DNA of 64,000 bases from Microbacterium nymphoidis (GTDB taxonomy: Bacteria; Actinomycetota; Actinomycetes; Actinomycetales; Microbacteriaceae): the NCBI RefSeq assembly GCF_021044885.1, contig NZ_JAJNOD010000001.1:1364001-1428000 (forward strand), in the 5' to 3' direction. The number at the start of each line of letters is the position of its first letter. Position 1 is the first letter of the stretch. Shown in pieces: positions 59,946-64,000 of the stretch. Both the position numbers and the translations under genes were made by a program. The notes under the pieces are model-generated. The model searched no databases. It saw only the letters and a list, made by a program, of their open reading frames with translations, and was not told where the DNA came from.

Positions 59946-60671
59946 ATGAGCATTCCCGCCGCCGATCTTCCGGTTCCCGAGAAGGTGCTCCGTCTGGCTG
60001 CGGGAGCCACGCTGACTCCCGTGTGGCTGAACAGCCTGGACACGGCCACGTTCGCGACCGATGACGGACGATACATCAAGTACGGTCCGATCGATCCCGA
60101 GTCCTCCCGTGCCGAGGAAGCGGAGCGGCTGGTGTGGGCCGGTCGCTACACACGCGTCCCCGAGGTCATCGAGCACGGCGAGGAAGACGGCAGCGAGTGG
60201 CTGGTCACCCGCGCGATCCCGGGTCGCAGCGCCGTCGATCCGCACTGGATCGCGCGACCCGACACCGCGGTACGGGCCGTGGGCCGGGGGCTCCGGCTCC
60301 TGCACGATGCGCTGCCGGTAGCCGGCTGCCCGTTCGACTGGTCGGTGCCGTCGCGCATCGCCGGCGCCGCGGATCGCGGGATCGCGGTCCCCGAGCGGCT
60401 GCATTCCGCGCCAGCCGTGGACTTCCTCGTCGTCTGCCACGGCGACGCGTGCGTCCCCAACACGCTGCTCGACGAGAACGGATCACCCCTGGCCCACGTC
60501 GACCTCGGCGCGCTCGGCACGGCGGATCGCTGGGCCGATATCGCGGTCGCGTCGATGTCCACGGAGTGGAACTACGGCCCCGGATTCGAAGATATTCTCA
60601 TCGAGGCATATGGCGTCGCGCCCGACCGCGAACGCCTCGCCTACTACCGCGATCTCTGGAACGCCACGTAG
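59946..60671 (+). CDS. Aminoglycoside phosphotransferase-fold kinase (APH(3')-like)
   Basis: A 241-aa small-molecule kinase. The catalytic loop is VVCHGDACVPNTLLD and the metal-binding segment HVDLGALGTADRWADIA, as in APH(3') enzymes; the N-lobe is short (TATFATDDGRYIKYGP, with the ATP-site lysine). It could confer aminoglycoside resistance or phosphorylate a metabolite; sequence alone does not decide. It has no mobile element nearby and its base composition matches the chromosome. Confidence 0.87.
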   Translation: MSIPAADLPVPEKVLRLAAGATLTPVWLNSLDTATFATDDGRYIKYGPIDPESSRAEEAERLVWAGRYTRVPEVIEHGEEDGSEWLVTRAIPGRSAVDPHWIARPDTAVRAVGRGLRLLHDALPVAGCPFDWSVPSRIAGAADRGIAVPERLHSAPAVDFLVVCHGDACVPNTLLDENGSPLAHVDLGALGTADRWADIAVASMSTEWNYGPGFEDILIEAYGVAPDRERLAYYRDLWNAT

Positions 60672-60696
60672 CCGCAGGGGACCCCGTCGCCGCGGA

Positions 60697-61491
60697 TCAG
60701 GGAACCCGGCAGAGGATCTCACCGTGCAGGATCGAGAACCAGCCGTCGGGATGCGCGGCCCAGCGCAGCCAGGCCTCGCGGATCTCGCGCAGATCGCCGG
60801 GCGTCGCCGCGCCGGAGTCGACGAGCTGACGTGCAATTCCGGAATCGACGATGCGGTCCGCCCACATCCCACCCCACCACGACCGATCCGCTTCATCGGC
60901 GAAGCACCAGGTGCTGGAGCCAGCCGCGACCTGGTCGAGACCAGCCGCGTGGGCCCAGCCGAGCAGCCGACGCCCGGCGTCGGGTTCGCCACCGTTGGCC
61001 CTCGCCGCATCCAGGTAGAGCCGCAACCACTCCTCGAGCTGGGGAGACGCCGGCCACCAGGTGAACGCGCTGTAGTCGCTGTCACGGACGGCGATGATCC
61101 CTCCCGGGCGCGTCACTCGCGCCATCTCGCGCAGCGCCTGCACCGGATCGGCCACGTGCTGCAGGACCTGGTGCGCATGCGTCACGTCGAAGGTGTCGTC
61201 GTCGAAGGGAAGGCGGTGCACATCGGCCACACGGAAGTCGACGTTGCCGATGCCGCGATCGGTGATGGTGGCGCGCGTGAGGTCGAGCTCCGCCTCACCG
61301 ATCTCGGTGGCCGTCACGTGGGCGACGCGCTGCGCGAGATCGGCGGTGATGGTGCCGGGCCCCGCGCCCACGTCCAGCAGGTGCGCGCCGGCATCGAGGT
61401 GGGGCATGAGGTAGGCCGCGGAGTTCTCCGCCGTGCGCCAGCGATGCGAGCGCAGCACCGATTCGGCATGTCCGTGCGTGTAGGCGGCCAT
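60697..61491 (-). CDS. Class I SAM-dependent methyltransferase
   Basis: A 264-aa methyltransferase of the UbiE/Methyltransf_11 group. Motif I is LLDVGAGPGTITADLAQ, the acidic end of strand 2 is TATEIGEAELD, and post-I VADVHRLPFDDDTFDVTHAH. The C-terminal third is an added helical region. The ATG at 61491 lies six bases after GGAAGG; an ATG at 61497 directly abuts that site. It is divergent from an XRE regulator. The methyl acceptor is unknown. Confidence 0.9.
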   Translation of the reverse strand: MAAYTHGHAESVLRSHRWRTAENSAAYLMPHLDAGAHLLDVGAGPGTITADLAQRVAHVTATEIGEAELDLTRATITDRGIGNVDFRVADVHRLPFDDDTFDVTHAHQVLQHVADPVQALREMARVTRPGGIIAVRDSDYSAFTWWPASPQLEEWLRLYLDAARANGGEPDAGRRLLGWAHAAGLDQVAAGSSTWCFADEADRSWWGGMWADRIVDSGIARQLVDSGAATPGDLREIREAWLRWAAHPDGWFSILHGEILCRVP

Positions 61492-61603
61492 GATCATCCT
61501 TCCGTCGTGCGTTGCTCCCAGCCTGCCCGCGCAGCCGGGCGCCAGGAAGACCGTATTCTTCCTAGGAGTACCGCACCCCCGTGGCGGGAAAGGAGGAGGC
61601 GCT

Positions 61604-62368
61604 GTGTCCCGTGAGCTGGGCGACTTCCTTCGTGCGCGGCGAACCGACCCCGCTCTCAGCCCGGTGACGACGGACGCCCGCCGGCGGATCACCGGGCTCC
61701 GGCGCGAAGAGGTGGCCAGCGCCGCCGGAATCAGCGCTGACTATTACACGCGGCTGGAGCAAGGTCGCGAACACCACCCCAGCGACGCGGTGCTGGATGC
61801 TCTCGCCCGCGTACTGAGACTCACGCCCGATGCACGCTCGCACGTCGCACGCCTGCGGGAACCCCGGCCCACGATCGAGGCCGAACCCGCCGCCACCGAC
61901 GCACTCGGGCCGCGTCTGGCGGCTCTCGTCGCCGCCGTGCGCCCCAACCCCGCATACGTACTGGACCGGCTGAGCACCATGGTGGCGGCGAACCCGGAAG
62001 GGCTGCAGCTCTTCGACGGCTTCGCCGATGCCGCCCCCGCAGAGCGCAACACGTGCCGGTATCTGCTGCTCGATCCGCGCGCACGTCTGGTGTTCGCCGA
62101 GTGGGAGGACCTCGCTCGCGGTGCCGTCGCGCAACTCCGCGCGGCCAACGCCGATGACCTGCGTTCACCCGCGCTGGCGGACTTCGTCGCGGAACTCAGC
62201 GAGGCCAGCGATCAGTTCGCGCTGTGGTGGGGCGAGCACCTCGTCGAGCGGCGGCGGGCATCCACCACGCACGTGCGCAGCGACGGCAAGCTGCAGGCCC
62301 GCCGGTACGAGGTGCTTCACCTGCCGGAGGACGGCCTGCGGATGACTCTCTGGCTCCCGGCGGCCTGA
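61604..62368 (+). CDS. XRE family regulator with MmyB-like ligand domain
   Basis: A 254-aa protein from a GTG with AGGAGGAGG upstream. Residues about 1-75 form a helix-turn-helix (ELGDFLRARR...RRITGLRREEVASAAGISAD-type sequence, then YYTRLEQGR), and the rest is an MmyB-like domain (NPAYVLDRLSTMVAANPEGL, ARLVFAEWEDLA) that in related proteins binds fatty acids. It probably controls the divergent methyltransferase gene across a 112-bp gap. Confidence 0.9.
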   Translation: MSRELGDFLRARRTDPALSPVTTDARRRITGLRREEVASAAGISADYYTRLEQGREHHPSDAVLDALARVLRLTPDARSHVARLREPRPTIEAEPAATDALGPRLAALVAAVRPNPAYVLDRLSTMVAANPEGLQLFDGFADAAPAERNTCRYLLLDPRARLVFAEWEDLARGAVAQLRAANADDLRSPALADFVAELSEASDQFALWWGEHLVERRRASTTHVRSDGKLQARRYEVLHLPEDGLRMTLWLPAA

Positions 62369-62395
62369 CACGACGCTATCTCCGCCCCACCGACG

Positions 62396-63121
62396 TCACT
62401 TCGTGGCCACCGGCGTCGTGGACGGCACCTCGCCGAATGCCTGGGTCTCGCCCAGGGTGCGCCAGTCACGGATCGGCCAGGTGACGGCGATGGCGGTGCC
62501 GACCACGTCGGAGATCGGCACGAACCCCCGTCCCGGCTGGCCCTGATGGCGGCGTGAATCCGACGAGTTCTGCCGGTTGTCGCCCATCACCCACACCGCC
62601 CCCTCCGGGACCACCACGTCGAACGGCAGCCCGAAGGACGAGCCCAGCTGCGGATCTCGGAGGTAGGGCTCGGTGATCGGCACCCCGTTCACCGACACCC
62701 GCAACTGCGCGTCGCAGCACACGACGTGGTCCCCGGGGAGCCCGACCACCCGCTTGATCACGTACTGCTCTTCCGGTGCATCGACGATCCTGAGCGTCTC
62801 AAGCACAGATTCAACGGGATTCTTCGGCGCCGCGGGGACGTCGGGGACCCAGTCCTGGCTGTCGCGGAAGACCACCACATCGCCGCGGGAGAAGCTCCCC
62901 TCCCCGGCTTGCAGCTGGTTGACCATCACCCGGTCACCGATCTGGAGCGTGGCCGACATGGAGGCGGACGGAATCGAGAACACCCGGATGAAGAACACCT
63001 TCGACACCCATGCCAGCAGCAACAGCACCAGGGTGATGACCATCACGTCGCGCACGAAACGCCAGAACCGGCGTGACCTCGACGCCGCCGGCAGGTCCTC
63101 ATCGACCGCACTCACGCGCAT
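62396..63121 (-). CDS. lepB: Signal peptidase I
   Basis: A 241-aa type I signal peptidase with one membrane anchor (about residues 25-46). The catalytic serine is S54 in IPSASMSATLQIGD and the lysine K123 in YVIKRVVGLPGD; GDNRQNSSDSR is the conserved box E. It cleaves signal peptides of secreted proteins at the outer membrane face. The ATG at 63121 directly follows GAAGGGA; the GTG at 63115 is better spaced and may be the true start. Confidence 0.94.
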   Translation of the reverse strand: MRVSAVDEDLPAASRSRRFWRFVRDVMVITLVLLLLAWVSKVFFIRVFSIPSASMSATLQIGDRVMVNQLQAGEGSFSRGDVVVFRDSQDWVPDVPAAPKNPVESVLETLRIVDAPEEQYVIKRVVGLPGDHVVCCDAQLRVSVNGVPITEPYLRDPQLGSSFGLPFDVVVPEGAVWVMGDNRQNSSDSRRHQGQPGRGFVPISDVVGTAIAVTWPIRDWRTLGETQAFGEVPSTTPVATK

Positions 63122-63172
63122 TCCCTTCGCCCGAACGCGCCCTTCAGCACGGATCGGGTAGATGCATCATGC

Positions 63173-63187
63173 ACCTTCCGAGAAGGT
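63173..63187. terminator. Small hairpin after the amino-acid ABC ATPase gene
   Basis: ACCTTC (63173-63178) and GAAGGT (63182-63187) pair around CGA, 35 bp downstream of the leftward ABC stop. The stem is short and lacks a U-tract; weak candidate. Confidence 0.35.
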
Positions 63188-63221
63188 TATGCGAGGGGCA
63201 CGCCGTGGAGGCGCTGCCAGC

Positions 63222-63956
63222 TCAGAGCACGCGGGAGAGGAACTCCGCCGTCTCGGGACGCTCGGGAGCGTCGAAGATCTGCTCGGGCGGGCCCTGCTCG
63301 ATGAGGACGCCGTCCTTGAGGAAGACGACCTGATCCGCCGCACTGCGGGCGAAAGCCATCTCATGAGTGGCCATCAGAATGGTGGCCCCCGCGTCCTTGA
63401 GTTCGCGCACCACATCTAGCACCTCGCCCACCAGCTGCGGGTCGAGAGCGCTCGTGATCTCATCGAGCAGCAGAACCTGCGGATCCGTCATCACGGCCCG
63501 GGCGATGGCGACGCGCTGCTGCTGTCCGCCGGAGAGACGGTCGGGGTAGGAGCCGGCCTTGTCGCCGAGGCCCATGCGCTGCAGCAGTTCACGGCCCCGT
63601 GCCTCGGCCTGCGCCCGTGGCATCTTGAACACCTTGCGCGCGGCGAGGGTGACATTGTCGAGCACGCTCATATGCGGGAAGAGGTTGAAGTGCTGGAACA
63701 CCACCCCGATCCGGGCGCGCACGAGGTCCGCGTTGACCCGCGGATCGGTGATGTCGTGCCCCTCCAGGAAGATCTGACCGTCATCGATCTGCTCGATGAG
63801 GTTGATGGTCTTCAGCAGCGTCGATTTTCCGGAGCCGGACGCACCGATCAGCACGATGACCTCGTGCCGGTGCACGGCGAGGTCGATGCCGCGCAGCACC
63901 GGATTGTCGCCGAAGTTCTTCCTCACACCACGGATGTCGAGAACTAGCTCGGTCAC
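63222..63956 (-). CDS. Polar amino acid ABC transporter ATPase (GlnQ-like)
   Basis: A 244-aa ATPase. Walker A GASGSGKSTLLKTINLIE, the Q-loop HFNLFPHMSVLDNVTLA, signature LSGGQQQRVAIARAV and Walker B LLLDEITSALDP are classic for the glutamine/arginine importer group. It starts at GTG and overlaps the stop of the permease gene at the window edge (GTGA). Confidence 0.95.
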   Translation of the reverse strand: MTELVLDIRGVRKNFGDNPVLRGIDLAVHRHEVIVLIGASGSGKSTLLKTINLIEQIDDGQIFLEGHDITDPRVNADLVRARIGVVFQHFNLFPHMSVLDNVTLAARKVFKMPRAQAEARGRELLQRMGLGDKAGSYPDRLSGGQQQRVAIARAVMTDPQVLLLDEITSALDPQLVGEVLDVVRELKDAGATILMATHEMAFARSAADQVVFLKDGVLIEQGPPEQIFDAPERPETAEFLSRVL

Positions 63957-64000
63957 ACCAGACCCCCCTGCTGTTCGCGCTTCTGAGCCCGCGCCGAGTA
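63953..64000 (-). CDS. ABC permease, C-terminal end (partial)
   Basis: Only the last 15 codons and the TGA are inside the window (YSARAQKREQQGGLV). The overlap with the amino-acid ATPase gene and the basic tail indicate the end of the partner membrane permease. Nothing more can be read. Confidence 0.6.
   Translation of the reverse strand, partial: YSARAQKREQQGGLV

Noticed and set aside
59946..60671. Acquired aminoglycoside resistance gene
   Set aside because: APH motifs are present, but composition matches the chromosome and no integron or mobile element is near, so acquisition is not supported.

Overview
The window is very GC-rich, gene-dense, ordinary bacterial chromosome. It suggests an actinobacterium of the Microbacteriaceae, most likely Microbacterium or a close relative. 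The evidence is the strong G/C third-position bias, many starts that look leaderless (a TAnnnT box 6-7 nt before ATG or GTG), sugar ABC operons without their own ATPase, and the protein families present. This placement is inference from gene content. I see no rRNA or tRNA gene, prophage, insertion sequence or CRISPR array.

Region 1 (1-10.8 kb) is a catabolic block. The end of a MarR regulator is followed by a leftward operon mmsA / acyl-CoA dehydrogenase / mmsB / enoyl-CoA hydratase (valine degradation, yielding propionyl-CoA), then a thiolase, then GntR regulator-prpD-prpB-prpC (the 2-methylcitrate cycle, consuming propionyl-CoA). Region 2 (10.9-16.5 kb) holds an anchored polysaccharide deacetylase, a two-gene antibiotic-type ABC exporter with a MarR/GbsR-like regulator, and a multi-spanning membrane protein. 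Region 3 (16.5-23.5 kb) is a sugar locus: a leftward ABC importer, and rightward a GntR-LacI hybrid regulator, a Gfo/Idh oxidoreductase and a sulfatase, pointing to a sulfated sugar. Region 4 (23.5-34.9 kb) is mixed: Nudix hydrolase, aldo-keto reductase, EamA exporter, a divergent MurE-like ligase, a DUF4407 membrane protein, a TetR/flavodoxin-fold pair, rlmN, a Nudix-like protein, an ankyrin lipoprotein and nadE. Region 5 (35-38.5 kb) is a proVWX compatible-solute importer with a long structured leader.

Region 6 (38.5-43.0 kb) is the least familiar part. It is a leftward, translationally coupled gene string: a small WXG-like protein, a 160-aa protein with a WAG turn, a frameshifted ~198-aa protein, and a tandem array of three paralogous lipoproteins separated by two 49-codon mini-ORFs, with an exact 577-bp period. 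A divergent unknown membrane protein lies beside it. This is the best candidate for an undescribed, possibly WXG/type VII-secretion-associated, system.

Region 7 (43-48.8 kb) is a second sugar importer with a divergent Gfo/Idh oxidoreductase and a LacI repressor. Region 8 (49.6-55.9 kb) is an iron-type uptake operon (permease, ATPase, binding lipoprotein) followed by two ABC half-transporters. It starts at a promoter whose 17-nt spacer is exactly a Fur-type box. Region 9 (56-64 kb) has two SDRs and a crotonase lacking the usual glutamates, DUF488, ribokinase, an APH-fold kinase, a methyltransferase with a divergent XRE regulator, signal peptidase I, and an amino-acid ABC ATPase cut by the window end.

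A family of 59-bp imperfect palindromes (six copies, all exactly 59 bp, TTCAT-GCGCGC ends) sits mostly at gene 3' ends and supplies the stop codon of two genes.
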